Shown here in pieces: positions 8,182 to 19,205 of a stretch of DNA of 64,000 nt (its first letter is position 1; each line of letters starts with the position of its first letter). Both the position numbers and the translations under genes were made by a program. The stretch is taken from the NCBI GenBank assembly GCA_963817855.1, contig CAWFQA010000001.1:248001-312000 (forward strand), read 5' to 3'. The notes under the pieces are model-generated. The model ran no database searches. It had not been told where the DNA came from and saw only the letters and a list, made by a program, of their open reading frames with translations. Origin of the DNA: JAKAAZ01 sp963817855. Lineage in GTDB: Bacteria; Acidobacteriota; Terriglobia; Terriglobales; Acidobacteriaceae.

Positions 8182-8286
8182 AGTTGCTAGCTTGATGGAA
8201 CCAGTTGCTAGTCTGGTGGAATTAGTTGCTAAGCTGGCGGAATTAGTTGCTAGCGCGGTGAAATTAGTTGCGAGTCCAGTGGAGTT
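8182..8286. repeat. 21-bp tandem repeat, five units
   Basis: Units start at 8182, 8203, 8224, 8245 and 8266, all exactly 21 bp, with consensus AGTTGCTAGNNTGGTGGAATT. Because 21 is a multiple of three, both strands stay open: plus reads VASLVEL-like heptads and minus reads LATNSTR-like heptads. The plus frame opens after a TAA at 8120-8122 but has no ATG before the repeats (TTG at 8192, ATG at 8195), and sequence after the repeats looks non-coding. Confidence 0.9.
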
Positions 8287-8600
8287 TCCGGTGCATGAGT
8301 TTCATGCTTGCGGGAGTACAGGGCGAAGTCTTAATGGCGGCAGCGGCGGGCAACGTTGGCGGCGTAGCACATGGAACGTTGTTGAAGCAAAAAGAATTGG
8401 CAGATTCGGCTTCCACGCACATTTGAGCCATTGTTACTACCAAGGGGAATGCGCGGCTCCAGAATGAGGGCGGATCGAGCGTATAACCCTCGTGAGTCTG
8501 GACGCGACACTAGACGCCCTGTTCCCCCGATTGTGGTACACAAGGCGATATACACAATGGATGCAGCGGCTGGAAGTTGTTGACCTGTTTAGCTACGCTG

Positions 8601-8679
8601 TTAGATTCTCAATCTTAAAACACGTGTTCGATTCCCGTCGGCGCTACAAACTATCTCCACTTAAAGTCCGCTATCTCAA
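8601..8679 (+). repeat. tRNA-3'-half-like direct repeat, copy 2
   Basis: This matches 2463-2540: anticodon-arm-like TTAGATTCTCAATCTTAA, a GTTCGATTCCCGT T-arm-like block, GCGCTACAA, then CTATCTCCACTTAAAGTCCGCTATCTCAA in place of the terminator region. The CCA is changed to CAA and the T-stem has a mismatch, so it is more decayed than copy 1. Same orientation as copy 1, 6.1 kb away. Confidence 0.6.
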
Positions 8680-8742
8680 TACTAAGTTGCGGACATCGTT
8701 AGTGCACTGCATTCAGATAAGACTGCTCCCCACATTTTTCAG

Positions 8743-10008
8743 CTAGGCGCGATTCTGTTGCGCCCGGGCAAAAATCCGCTCCGCGTTGTCATGATAGATG
8801 TTCTTCAGCACGTCGTCCGGAAGACCAAATCCATTCAACGGCCAATGGTAGTTGAAGTTGAAATTGGCGCTTTCGACTTTGCCGCGCATATAGAAATGAT
8901 CGTCGTCGCTCTCAAGGATGCGAAACGTTGTGGCGAAGAAGGGCTCGTTATAAGTTACGTCGGTGCCATACACAATGCGATTGGAGTATTTCATCAGAAA
9001 GCGGTGCGCGACTCGCGGTATGGTCGCCGTTTCCGCGAAGCGCGCCGCTATGTCGGCGTAGAGGTTAGGATTCCGATCGAACATCTGGCCCAAACGGGTC
9101 AGGTCATAATCCAGATTGGATAGATGGCACGCGATGAACTGTGTCTTGGGATGTTTCTTCACCGTATTCTCCAAGCTGTTTACGAGCTGATCGTTATCGA
9201 GGGTCCCGGGTTCGAGAACGATTCTCCACGACCAACCGTTCATCAGCCCGTCATTGGTGAAGTTCATCGGCTGGTAGCTCCAGATCGGATCAGACACGTG
9301 GATGCTGATCGGCATACCTAGCTGGCCGGCTTTGTCCCAGAGGATGTCCAAACGCGGGTCGTCGGCATGAGGTCCGAGCGGGGCGTTCGGGTTGGGCGGC
9401 CTGGGATTCGCGGTGAAGGTTGGTCCACCGTTCAACGCCGACTCGAAAGCACGATTGGAAGCTTTGGATCCGGGTGCGTGGCGGTGCGCCTCGGAATATT
9501 CGGGCGAGAAGATACCGCGGCCTTTGTCGTGAAGTTCGCCAACTCCTTTGGCGCCCGCGCGGCGGCACTCCTCGAGCGATTGGATGGCGTCAGGTCCGAA
9601 ACCGCGCTGCTCCACGCCCCGCAGGTCAAACATGCACCATAGGTCGAATCGGTCGGGATGATCCGCATAATCATGAGCAATCTCGGTGAAGCGGTCGGCA
9701 GTTGCGGCGCCTGTAAAAACGAATGTCTTCTCGACACCCACTTTGTCCATGATCCGGAGCATCTCGCCGGTTGTTAGTGGTCCATGACCGTGGCAGTGAG
9801 CATCGATGACCGGGAATTTCGCTTTCGCGACCTCGGTGACCGGAATCCGGTAGATGGACTGCGGAAGGTAATCATTGAGAAGAATCGTGGGAGGCGAACC
9901 GGCCGGCTCGGAGCTCACCGATTCTTCGCTGGGCTCGGCTTGCGCGAGACCGAAGCGTGACTGGCCGGCGAGCATTGTGCCGGCAATGATTAATTCTCTG
10001 CGGTTCAT
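8743..10008 (-). CDS. Exported amidohydrolase (Amidohydro_2 type)
   Basis: A 421-aa protein beginning MNRRELIIAGTMLAGQ, a signal-like N-terminus, followed by a Ser/Glu/Pro-rich linker. The TIM-barrel metal motif DAHCHGHG places the HxH pair at residues 71 and 73. Later motifs fit the family: GAKGVGELHD, MPISIHVSDP (strand-5 His), FIACHLSN (strand-6 His) and the C-terminal IVYGTDVTYNEP (strand-8 Asp) with NIYHDNAERIF. Related enzymes are hydrolases or decarboxylases of cyclic or aromatic acids and lactones. It stands alone on the minus strand, divergent from the DUF4832-like gene. The exact substrate is unknown. Confidence 0.8.
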   Translation of the reverse strand: MNRRELIIAGTMLAGQSRFGLAQAEPSEESVSSEPAGSPPTILLNDYLPQSIYRIPVTEVAKAKFPVIDAHCHGHGPLTTGEMLRIMDKVGVEKTFVFTGAATADRFTEIAHDYADHPDRFDLWCMFDLRGVEQRGFGPDAIQSLEECRRAGAKGVGELHDKGRGIFSPEYSEAHRHAPGSKASNRAFESALNGGPTFTANPRPPNPNAPLGPHADDPRLDILWDKAGQLGMPISIHVSDPIWSYQPMNFTNDGLMNGWSWRIVLEPGTLDNDQLVNSLENTVKKHPKTQFIACHLSNLDYDLTRLGQMFDRNPNLYADIAARFAETATIPRVAHRFLMKYSNRIVYGTDVTYNEPFFATTFRILESDDDHFYMRGKVESANFNFNYHWPLNGFGLPDDVLKNIYHDNAERIFARAQQNRA

Positions 10009-10338
10009 GGAATTTCGCCCTTTCCTGCGGCCTGATTGACCACATCCCCGAAATGGTATCAGTTGACCTTGCTTTCAACTGCGTTCAGCTGCTTTCTTTA
10101 CGTGTCACTGGCCGGTCGAATTATTCTTGAAGTGGATCAACCACCACATGTGGCGTCAAGGTCTTCCAGGGTACCAGACTTAAAAATGGCGGTCGGACAA
10201 GTCAGCCATGGCCTCCCTGGCAAATCGCGAGGTCCAGCTTGCAATGAAGTAACGGTTCTGACGGCATAACATGGGCTAGGGGAATCCTTTGTCTTCCCCA
10301 GGAACCATGCGGGTTCAACGAACAGGAATGGGAGCTAC
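10009..10338. promoter_or_regulatory. Divergent intergenic region with perfect palindrome
   Basis: This 330-bp gap separates the divergent amidohydrolase and DUF4832-like genes. It contains the perfect 10-bp palindrome CCACATGTGG at 10144-10153, which could be an operator; no regulator for it was identified. No gene was seen. Confidence 0.3.
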
Positions 10339-11734
10339 ATGAATAAGCGCTGGTACATTTGGATTTTTCTCTTTCTTGCTCTCGGGATTAGCGGCTATGC
10401 GCAGACGGACACGGTCGTGGTCCGTCCTGTGGAGATACAGAACGTGCTGGTGAATCCAGGCATGGGAATTACAACTTTTCAGCGTTTTAACGGACAGGCA
10501 CTCAATCCGCCGCTGACATGGTCGGAGAGCGGGCCGGTCACGAAGTTGCCACAGGCAGCTACGCCGCCCGATTTTCCAAAGACTTCGATTGCTTACTGCC
10601 GTTGGTATTGGAGTGTACTTGAGCCGGAACCGGGAAAATTTCGTTGGGACATCATCGACCTGGCGTTGCGGGAGGCAAGGGATCACGGACAGACACTCGC
10701 CATTCGGTTGATGCCGTATTCCAATAAAGATCCCTTGCCTGCCTGGTATCAAAACTCGGGTGCGCGGCGCGCCAACATGCCCACAGATAAGGATGGAGAT
10801 ATCTGGCAGCCTGATTTCACTGATCCGCTGTACCTGAAATATTGGGGGGAATTTGTGGCCGCCGCTGGAAAACGGTATGACGGAAATCCATACCTCGATA
10901 GCGTTGACATATCGTCGGTGGGCTATTGGGGAGAAGGCTGGAGCAACTACATGCCGCCGTTTTCATTTCAGAAACCGCTGATCGATATCTGGCTCAATGC
11001 GTTTCATCGCACAGCTTTGCTGATGAATTTCGATGAGCCGCAGGCCCTGACATATGGGACGCAGCATGGCGCCGGGTGGCGGCTGGATTGCGTCGGCGCC
11101 ATGCGCCCCGAGGGTCGTTCTTCGGAAATGCTCAACCAATATCCGCAAGAAGTGGTGCGTACCGGAATTCAGAACGTATGGCAGCGCAGTCCGGTTTCGC
11201 TTGAAAGCTGTGGCACGCCATCGAGTTGGAAAAAGGATGGCTTCGATGTCTCCTATATCCTTGCCCAGGCGTTGCGCTGGCATATCACCTCACTCAATGT
11301 GAAGTCGTCTCCAATTCCACCGGAATGGCAAAGCCAATTCGAGGACTTTGAGAAAAAGATGGGATATCGTTTTGTCCTCCGGCGTCTGGAATATCCCAAA
11401 GAGGTGAGACCAGGGGAAATGATGCCGGTTCACATGTGGTGGTTGAATGCGGGGGTTGCTCCCGATTTACCGCAAATACTGGTTGGCTGTGGAGTTGCGA
11501 TCCGCAAACGGAAAAATCATCATTCGGGTGCCAGCGGATATACGGAAATGGCTGCCTGGAGATGCGGTGGTCGACGAATCGCTATTTATTCCGTACAGCT
11601 TACCCGCGGGAACATATACATTCCGAATCGCAATGCTGGACCCTAGAACGCAGCAGCCTGCTATACGATTTGCCATCGAGGGACGACAGCCCGACGGATG
11701 GTATGACATGGGGTCATTGACGGTTGAAAAATAG
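10339..11734 (+). CDS. Secreted DUF4832-like protein, frameshifted
   Basis: The protein has a signal peptide (MNKRWYIWIFLFLALGISGYAQ) and a (beta/alpha)-barrel-like N-domain with VNPGMGITTFQRF, AYCRWYWSVLEPEPGKFRWD and DIIDLALREARDHG, as in GH42-like or DUF4874/DUF4832 proteins. Frame 10339 runs on to 11646, but from about 11465 it becomes meaningless, while the +1 frame continues the C-terminal beta domain (IYRKYWLAVELRS ... SLPAGTYTFRIAMLD ... GWYDMGSLTVEK) to 11734. A single-base change between 11450 and 11470 therefore splits the gene. Function is probably glycan hydrolysis or binding. It precedes the GH36-like gene in the same direction, 95 bp away. Confidence 0.75.
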
Positions 11735-11829
11735 CGAAGGGGAGTTGCGGCTTTGAAACCGGCTTCGTTCCGTCACGTACTTCCGCAAGCGGCACTATCG
11801 CGCAAGAGAGGAAACAGAAAGCTATTTCC

Positions 11830-14334
11830 ATGACGCCTATTCACTCTAGATTGCTCCGCTCGGTGATATTCCTACCAGTGATTTTATTCTTGTTTGCTAC
11901 ACGGGGAAATGCAGTTGAATTAGCGTCCGCGATCAAAGTGGACGGTGCGCTGCGAGTGAACGCCAATACGAAAGACGGTTCGTACGCGATAGGCGTAAAT
12001 GGACTGGCAAAGCCGGTACTGCGGTCGCAATTTGCAGTCGAGGTAGATCATCGCTGGATCTATTCGCGGAACTATCCAAAACATGCAATAAGTCATTCCG
12101 AAGTTACTGACGATCTGGGCGCGGCTCAACAATGGATCGTGCGATGTTACGGGCTGCGCAATGAGCCGGACCTTACGCTGGTTCTTCGGGCCTATAGCGC
12201 TGTTCCATATGGGGATGTCCAGGTGATAGTCGACAATCCCGCTTCGCAGACCTTTCAAATCCAGGCAATCCGACCTGTGGCCGCGGACGGACACGATATT
12301 GTGAATCTGGGTGGGGATAGTTCCGCCGACAGAATTTATTCCGACGCCCTTAGCTATGGGGTGCAGATTCTGGACTTGAAAGATGCTCCAGATGGTATGC
12401 ATCGGGGCGTGGGCAGCCAGCTCATCTACAACCGGCAAAGCCATCGCAGCTTATTTCTAGGGGCGTTAACATCAAATCGCTTCTTGACGATCCTTCGCCT
12501 TCAAGTTTCCGCTGCCAAATCAGGCGACCCGCGGATTGGTTTCTATCAAGTGGACTCGACGGGAACTACTGAAATGGCGAAAGAGCATTCTCTGCGCGCC
12601 TCCCCGGCTGAGGACCAAATCGAGCTAAGTCTTCCTCTAAGGCCTGGAGACAGGCTGAGCTCTGAGCGTCTTTTTTTTGGTGTTGGCTCGGATTACCATC
12701 GGCAGCTTGAGACCTACGGGGCGTTGATCAAGAAGCTGCATCATGCAAGGGTTTCCGCTGCCAACCCAATGGGATGGTGGAGTTGGACGGCATACTACTT
12801 CGGCTTAAATCAAGGCGCCGCACTTACAAATGCTGATTGGCTTGCGCAGCATTTAAAAACGTCCGGATATAACTATTTTTTTGTTGATGAAGGCTACCAG
12901 TATGCGCGTGGCGAATATACGACGGCCAATCCGGATTTATTTCCGGATGGAATGGAGTCATTGGAAAAAAAGGTGCGCTCGAAAGGTCTAATTCCAGGAA
13001 TCTGGACAGCTCCTTTTGAGGTCTCGAGCCGCTCCTGGATCTATCAGCACCATAAGGACTGGTTGGTACATAACGCCAAAGGATCGCCAATCCAGATTGG
13101 CTGGGTACTGCGACGAATCGATCCCGTATTCAGTCTGGACACTACCAATCCTGAGGCGCAGGATTATTTGCGCTGGACCTACTCAACGCTGGTGAACCAA
13201 TGGGGTATACGTTTCATAAAAATGGACTTCATGGTGAATAGCGCGATTGAAGGCTATTACTACCGCCCCAACACGACCGCGCTGGAAGCGCAACGCATCG
13301 GCCTCGGGATCATTCGGCAGACAGTCGGTAACGAGGTTCTGCTGGATAAAGACGGATGCGAGATGCTGAATCCTGTCGGATATGTGGACGTGGGTCGTAT
13401 TTCGAACGACACGGGGCACACATTTTATGCGACTAAAATGGCTGCGCCCGGGATCGCGGCTCGTTACTATATGAATCGGAACTTTTTCGATAACGATCCA
13501 GACGCGTTTACGATATCCAGGCAATTGGTGAGTGATCCTGATCCTGACCCACAGGCCAACGATGGCGTTCGACCCCTCACATTGAATGAGGCGCAGGTAT
13601 CGATTGCGCTGGCAGCAGTTTCCGGCGGACTGTTCGAGATCGGCGATGATCTTACCACGCTGGGTGCCGATCCCGACCGCATGGCTCTGGCAAAGAATCG
13701 TGACCTGATTCACATGGCTCAGTTGGGACGCGCTTCGGTGCCGCTCGATTTAATGAGCTATGCGCCGGAGGATGAATTACCGAGTATATTCCTGCTGAAG
13801 GAAGATAATCGGACTAGCATTCTCACGGTCTTCGATTGGACGGAGAAGCCGAGGGCGCACACGTTCAACATGCCGGATTTTGGGCTTTCCTCCTCGCATT
13901 CGTACCAGATCACAAATGTTCTGGATCCCGGGGCTAGAGTTTCGTTGACCTCTGGTCCTCTGACCGTAAACCAGCCGGCACGCTCCGTTCGTATTTTTAA
14001 GATTGTCGACGCCAGCATCCCCGGCGTTCCCATCAAACTGGGTGTGCAGGTTCCACGCGAGGGAAGAGCCGGGGAGAGCCTCCGCTTTGCCGCACGCGGC
14101 GAAGACAAAAGCCAGCCGGTTATCTGTTGCGAATGGGACTTCGGAGATGGTGTGACTGCCAATGGCGAAAACGTAAGACATACCTACACCCATCCAGGAG
14201 AATTCCAGTTGAAATTACGCGCAAATGGGGAAAATGGAGTTGTCGATATGCAGACATTCTCCATTGTCATCAGCGGACGGATGGAGACGCAGTTCATACC
14301 CGCTTCGCAACGCAACTCTGGTGCGCACGACTAA
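11830..14334 (+). CDS. Secreted GH36/GH27-like glycosidase with C-terminal PKD domain
   Basis: An 834-aa protein: signal peptide (1-28), a beta-rich N-domain (about 30-295), a TIM barrel from about residue 312 (NPMGWWSWTAYYFG, FFVDEGYQY, IPGIWTAPF), a short beta domain, and a PKD domain (about 745-820, CCEWDFGDG then HTYTHPGEF). The likely nucleophile is Asp466 in FIKMDFM, and Asp527 in GRISNDTG is a candidate acid/base, matching the arrangement in clan GH-D alpha-galactosidases. Substrate may be an alpha-galactoside or related plant or microbial glycan; this is inference. The PKD domain suggests attachment to polysaccharide or protein. Neighbours are all exported glycan-active proteins. Confidence 0.8.
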   Translation: MTPIHSRLLRSVIFLPVILFLFATRGNAVELASAIKVDGALRVNANTKDGSYAIGVNGLAKPVLRSQFAVEVDHRWIYSRNYPKHAISHSEVTDDLGAAQQWIVRCYGLRNEPDLTLVLRAYSAVPYGDVQVIVDNPASQTFQIQAIRPVAADGHDIVNLGGDSSADRIYSDALSYGVQILDLKDAPDGMHRGVGSQLIYNRQSHRSLFLGALTSNRFLTILRLQVSAAKSGDPRIGFYQVDSTGTTEMAKEHSLRASPAEDQIELSLPLRPGDRLSSERLFFGVGSDYHRQLETYGALIKKLHHARVSAANPMGWWSWTAYYFGLNQGAALTNADWLAQHLKTSGYNYFFVDEGYQYARGEYTTANPDLFPDGMESLEKKVRSKGLIPGIWTAPFEVSSRSWIYQHHKDWLVHNAKGSPIQIGWVLRRIDPVFSLDTTNPEAQDYLRWTYSTLVNQWGIRFIKMDFMVNSAIEGYYYRPNTTALEAQRIGLGIIRQTVGNEVLLDKDGCEMLNPVGYVDVGRISNDTGHTFYATKMAAPGIAARYYMNRNFFDNDPDAFTISRQLVSDPDPDPQANDGVRPLTLNEAQVSIALAAVSGGLFEIGDDLTTLGADPDRMALAKNRDLIHMAQLGRASVPLDLMSYAPEDELPSIFLLKEDNRTSILTVFDWTEKPRAHTFNMPDFGLSSSHSYQITNVLDPGARVSLTSGPLTVNQPARSVRIFKIVDASIPGVPIKLGVQVPREGRAGESLRFAARGEDKSQPVICCEWDFGDGVTANGENVRHTYTHPGEFQLKLRANGENGVVDMQTFSIVISGRMETQFIPASQRNSGAHD

Positions 14335-14355
14335 CGGCGTTCAATTCAGGGCGGT

Positions 14356-16714
14356 TCAATGTGCGATTGCAACGGGAGTCAGCACATCCGGTTGCGCGCT
14401 CGGATCGCCCGCAGCCGGCCCGTGCCACACTCCACCACCATAAGTGTCGATGTAGATTTTGGATGGGTCGTTTGCGTCGAGGATGACGCGATGTCCCCAT
14501 TTGAAGTTGTAGCCATCGAGCCGAGTCCAGTGCTTCCCGGCGTCCGTGGAACGATAGGCCGCTGAATCGAAGCCGCAAATATAGAGCACATTCGGATGTT
14601 TCGGATCCAGTGTCAGATCGTAGACATGCTGGGAATCCTGAAAAATCGGCGTCCAGTTTTGTCCTGCGTTAGTGGAAAGAAAGACGCCGCCACCGTGATC
14701 CGCTTCAATTCCTTCTCGACCCCAGGCCGTGAGATACAGACGCTGCGGGTCGCGCGGATCGACCGTCAATCCTGTAGGTCCATTGGTTCCCGCAGGGAGA
14801 TTCATTTTGACCCAATGTCCCGCTTTGTCTGTGGAACGATACAGCGCTCCTGGCCCTGGAACCGGCGGATTTCGTCCCTCTGATCTACGGGCGACCACAA
14901 GGTAAAGAATTCCTGCTTTTGCCAAAGTGAGCCGCCATGCAAAGGGTTGGGCTTCGGTGATGCCGTTATTTTTGAGCGTCCAGGTTTTTCCGTTGTCGAC
15001 TGACTTATAGACACCGTGGCCGAAACCGGTGGCATACAGAGTGCGCTTTCCTACGGGGCTGTTCGGATCCATCAGAATATCTGTGACCGATGTAGACGGC
15101 ATGCCTTGATTGCTTGGCGTCCAGTGCCAGCCGCCGTCTGTCGAGACCGCAACACCACCCGTGAAGGTGGACGGATTGCGATGTCTCCAGTCCTTTGCGC
15201 GGGGCAAGTCATGGACTCCGCTGAAAGCTCCCCATATGAGTCCCTTGACTTCAGGATCGAAGGCGAGCCAATAGGTAGTGTTGCGCCATTCTTCGGGAAC
15301 ACCGCTGCTGGTGCTCTGCCACGAAGCACCGCCATTGCCGCTCTGGAACAATCCAATGTCGGTGTTGTCCATATAGATATGTTTTGGATTGAATGGATCG
15401 AACTGGATTCCATAGTTCGTCGTCACATCCAGTCCCCGCGTCGTCCATTGGTCTCCATCGACGCGCCTGGAGCTCACGTCTTTCCAGGTCTTGCCGCCGT
15501 CGAGAGTTCGATAGGTACGAAACAGGTCCGTCGCATAACAGATATTGGGATCAGTTGGCGCCACCCCCAGAGTGCGAGGCGAGTCGAAAAAGATGGAGAC
15601 GCCGTTCTGAGTGGCACGCTGCTCGATCCAGGTTCCCTCCAGGTTCTTGGCCGGCTTGGTCGATTCCTTGAACACGATGTGCCAGCTTCGACCGCCATCC
15701 TCCGTCTTCGCGATCCCGTTGAATAAGTTCTCGGCACCCTGTCCCGACTTGTAAGCTTCGAAAGCCGACGTAGGCTATCTTGGGGTGGTCTTCACTCGCA
15801 GCAATGGCTTCAAACTTTCCGGCACTTTGACCGAGACGGGGCGTGATGTCGCGCCAGCTGCGACCGCCATTCTCCGAAACATATAACTTGCCTGCCTTGG
15901 TCGTTGCGTACAGCCAGGCTGCGTTGTTCGCATGCGCTGCGCTGGCGGCGAAGATGCCGCTCTGCAGTTGGCCTAGTTCCGAAACAATACCATCGCGGCT
16001 CACGCTGTAGGCGCCGTTTCCCGCTATAACGACAAGGCTGCCGTGATCAAAAGTCAACAGGAGAGCGCTTTCGGGAATCGGCGCGAGTCGCTTCCAGGAA
16101 TTTCCGTGATCGTCTGAGACCAGGATCAACGAATTTGAATTGGCTTTCGTGGCGGCTGTCGCAGGCACACTGAAAAGTGAGCGAGAGACGTGAGCGGTCG
16201 ACGCCGAATGCTCTTTCGTGAAAGCGATGTAGAGCCGCTTGGAGTCATTCGGGTCAATCGCAACGGCAGAGATTCCGCCTGCACCCGGATAACTAGCATC
16301 GTCCGTGGTTAGAAAAACGTCTGCGTGGTCGCCAACTTGGTGTTCGACCGTGTTCTTGCGCGGGTCCGGGAAAGACCATGCGTCCACGACTTGCCGCGAT
16401 TTTCGCTACGCCACAGCGCGGCGTTGGCGGCATAGATTACATTCTTGTCGTTGGGATCGAAAGCAGAAGCTGTCGAGTCCTGTCAGCAGATTGAACATGC
16501 GCCAGGAATTGCCATTGTCATGGGTAATGTAGCCGCCGGTCATGTCGCAGTGTTCGAGCACCAGGCTGGGATCGTGCGGACTTATGGTAGGGGCGATCAT
16601 GGTGCCGCCTCCGCCCGGACCGACGATCTTCCAAGCGTCAAAGCGAGGAGCCTGTCCCAGGGCGGAAACTAGAGCCGCGAGCAGAAAAACGAGAACCAAA
16701 CTGATTTGTCTCAA
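14356..16714 (-). pseudogene. BNR/sortilin-like repeat protein, broken by at least three frameshifts
   Basis: Three ORFs on the minus strand together cover one protein homologous to the intact gene at 25868-28132: signal peptide plus GPGGGGTM.APTISPHDP (16714 to about 16470), the middle (16380-15760), and the C-terminal Asp-box repeats (15700-14356). Frame changes lie near 16468, 16375 and 15760, with paralogue-like sequence continuing across each. The start is a TTG at 16714 with a signal peptide behind it. Asp-box motifs (S.DGG..W) recur about every 50 residues. The intact form would be an exported multi-blade propeller. Either a decaying duplicate or a region with several indel errors. Confidence 0.8.
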
Positions 16715-16848
16715 AGAAAACTCCGATCAAGGTTAGAGAAAGCCGCCGGTTGTCCGAGCAACTAGGGATTTCTTCAAATTAATTCGCTGCGCATCAGGAC
16801 CATCATTGCCGCAGCGCTTGCTTCGATCGACCCTCTCTCATTGCTCAT

Positions 16849-19102
16849 TTATTGCTCGCCCTTCAGCCATTCCAGGTAGCTTTCCTGCGGATCGCGCTCT
16901 GGCTTCACCACAATGCGCACATATGAGTTCGCCGGGGTTTCACCGCTTCGGTGGGGAGTGTATAGATTGCGCATGGATGCTTCTGAAAGTGTCTGCCAAT
17001 TTGCATCGACGCCATTCAGAATCCAGCAACTGCGCGGGCTTATAGCATCCGCAATCTGCGGAAGATCGAAGCTGCGCAAGATGCCGGGCACAAAATATGC
17101 AAGATGGGTTGAATAGGTTTCGGACTCAACGATCGATGTGTAGCTGGCCAGCGTTCGATCTACAAGGACCGAACGTACACGACGATCCAGTACCGCCGCC
17201 ATCATCGCCGCCAAGCCGGAGCTGCCAACCCCGATGATTCTTATTTGCGATGCGTCCACGTCGGGCCGGCTGAACAGATAATCGACCGCTCGGAGTGTGT
17301 CCCAGACTCTCTGCCCGATCACGGGACGGCCCATCACTAGGCAGGTCCAGGCGAATCTCTCGTCCAGATGAACGCTCCCGTCGTAATATTCCGGCCCTCC
17401 ATGAGGGAAGCGCGGCGTGGTTAAACCAGTCCCCCGCAGGGTAATCGCACACACTGCATGCCCATCCGCTAATGTGCGATCCATCGATCCTGGTTCCGCG
17501 ACAACGCCATCACTGCCGTCATCTGTGAGGTAGAGAACAGTGGAACCACGCCCGCTTTTCGAGGAGGGTCGCAAAAACCAACCAGGAACGCGCATCCCCG
17601 GTTCAGATTCGAACTGAATCTCTTCGATAACAACGTTATTGCGCGGATTGGTCGAACGAATTCTGGACTGCAGTGGGGACCGCTGCTGCGGGAGTGCAAG
17701 CAATCCGGTTAGTTCCTTCTTGACTTGATTGCGAACGTTCGCCGAATTCATTGAAACGTTTTGGAACCGGCTTTTCTCGATCACGAACCGGGCACGATCG
17801 GTATTGAGTTGAACGACGGAGCGTCCGCCGATCGATGTCAATACTTGACCTGTGCTGGTGGCGTGGAGCCGCTCTTCAGGAACCTGATCCAGTTCCGCTT
17901 CGCCGGTTTCCGCAGTCGGGTTCTGGAACCAACGGTTGAACCATGCATAGATTGCGATTCGGTTGAAGAAATTCAGACCGTGAGGAAGATGGGAAGCAAA
18001 AAGTCCAACGCGATCTTTTGCTCCCATCAGCCCGTAAACGCGTTGCAGGTCGCGATAAATTTCCTGTGTCGCTTCTTGGTACACCGGGGAATACGTCACG
18101 CCCTCGTCATGCGTGGTGTAACAAACCAACAGCGGCTTGGGAGCGAAGGCCAGCAACAGATCGCCACGATCGATCCCCAAAGGAAGCGAGCCCACAATAT
18201 TTTGCTCCGCATCATCTGTCGCTCCGGGAGGATCAAAAAACGGTCCAGCAACATTTTCTGTATTTCCATCGCTCACGGCAGCCGCCCGGAGACGCGGCTC
18301 CAAAGCAGCCAGGTACATCGTCATTGTTCCGCCGCCGGACTGCCCCGTACATCCAAGCCGGGTGGCATCTACCTCCGGACGACTCACCAGATAGTCAACG
18401 CCGCGAATGCCGTCCCACGCGCAGTACAAAGCAAAGCTTTCGCCCATCAGTACCATCGGCCTGCCTGCCTGCGAATGCTCCCCGGTTGGCCCATGGAGAG
18501 ACTTGCCAGTTTTGGGATCGATGTACTGGAGGCGCTCCCCCTGACCGAAAGGATCGTAGCTCAATACCACATAGCCTTGACGCGCCAGGTTCTGATACAG
18601 GTGCTGATAGTAGTGGTATGCCTTGCCGTTATCAGAATGGCCAACCGGCGCCAGAATGGCTGGATACGGAGGCTTTCCCGCAGCAGGGGATGTAAAGATT
18701 GGCAGTCACATACACCTTTGGAAAGCTCTCAAATATGACGTTCTCAATTCGGTATGGACCGCGATCGATGGTGCCGGTCACTCGAGGATTGAGTGGCGTC
18801 CTTTCCGGCATTCCGCCAAGCAAGTCCCACAGCTTCGAGCGGACCATGGTGATGCGTTCTTGCCATTGTGCCGTCGAATGGATGGATGCCAGCTCCGCCA
18901 GCCGCCTGTTTCTTGCCTGGTTCATTTCGGCAGTAAGGTAAGCTGGCCAATCGACCCAGAAGTCGCGATCGGAACGCGCCGGATGTGACGCGGGAGGAAT
19001 TGAACCCGATTCTGCCGACGCAGAAAATATTCGGGTGGGATTGGCGGCCAATCCTGCTGCACCAATCAGGTTCGCTGCAAGAAAATTTCGTCGTGTCGTC
19101 AT
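16849..19102 (-). CDS. Exported tandem alpha/beta-hydrolase (acetyl-xylan-esterase-like), frameshifted
   Basis: The N-terminus MTTRRNFLAANLIGAAG is a twin-arginine-type signal. The first hydrolase domain carries SYDPFGQGERL and the nucleophile elbow GCTGQSGGG; the second half carries GVGSSG in an equivalent place. Such double-domain members of the AXE1/dienelactone-hydrolase group remove acyl groups from polysaccharides. The reading frame breaks near 18690: the first ORF ends in out-of-frame sequence at 18632, while the frame opened at 18570 extends upstream to continue TANLYIP with AAGKPPYPAILAPVGHSDN. One extra base explains it. It lies next to the lyase gene, 104 bp away, on the same strand. 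Confidence 0.8.
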
Positions 19103-19205
19103 ACGCTCATACTTCCGTCAGGTCGATAGATCGTAGTTTCCCACTGTCCCTATGGTGTTACCTTCACCTACCCCATGGGTTCCTTAGATACGCTCGATGT
19201 GAAGG

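Larger units (their letters stand above)
8009..8742. other. Gene-free interval with tandem repeat and tRNA-like relic
   Basis: It contains the 21-bp tandem repeat and the second tRNA-like repeat. A TATAAT at 8118-8123 has no convincing -35 partner. Short ORFs over 8192-8746 have no recognisable domains. Confidence 0.55.

Noticed and set aside
8182..8286. CRISPR array
   Set aside because: Units are contiguous 21-bp repeats with no spacers and no cas genes nearby.
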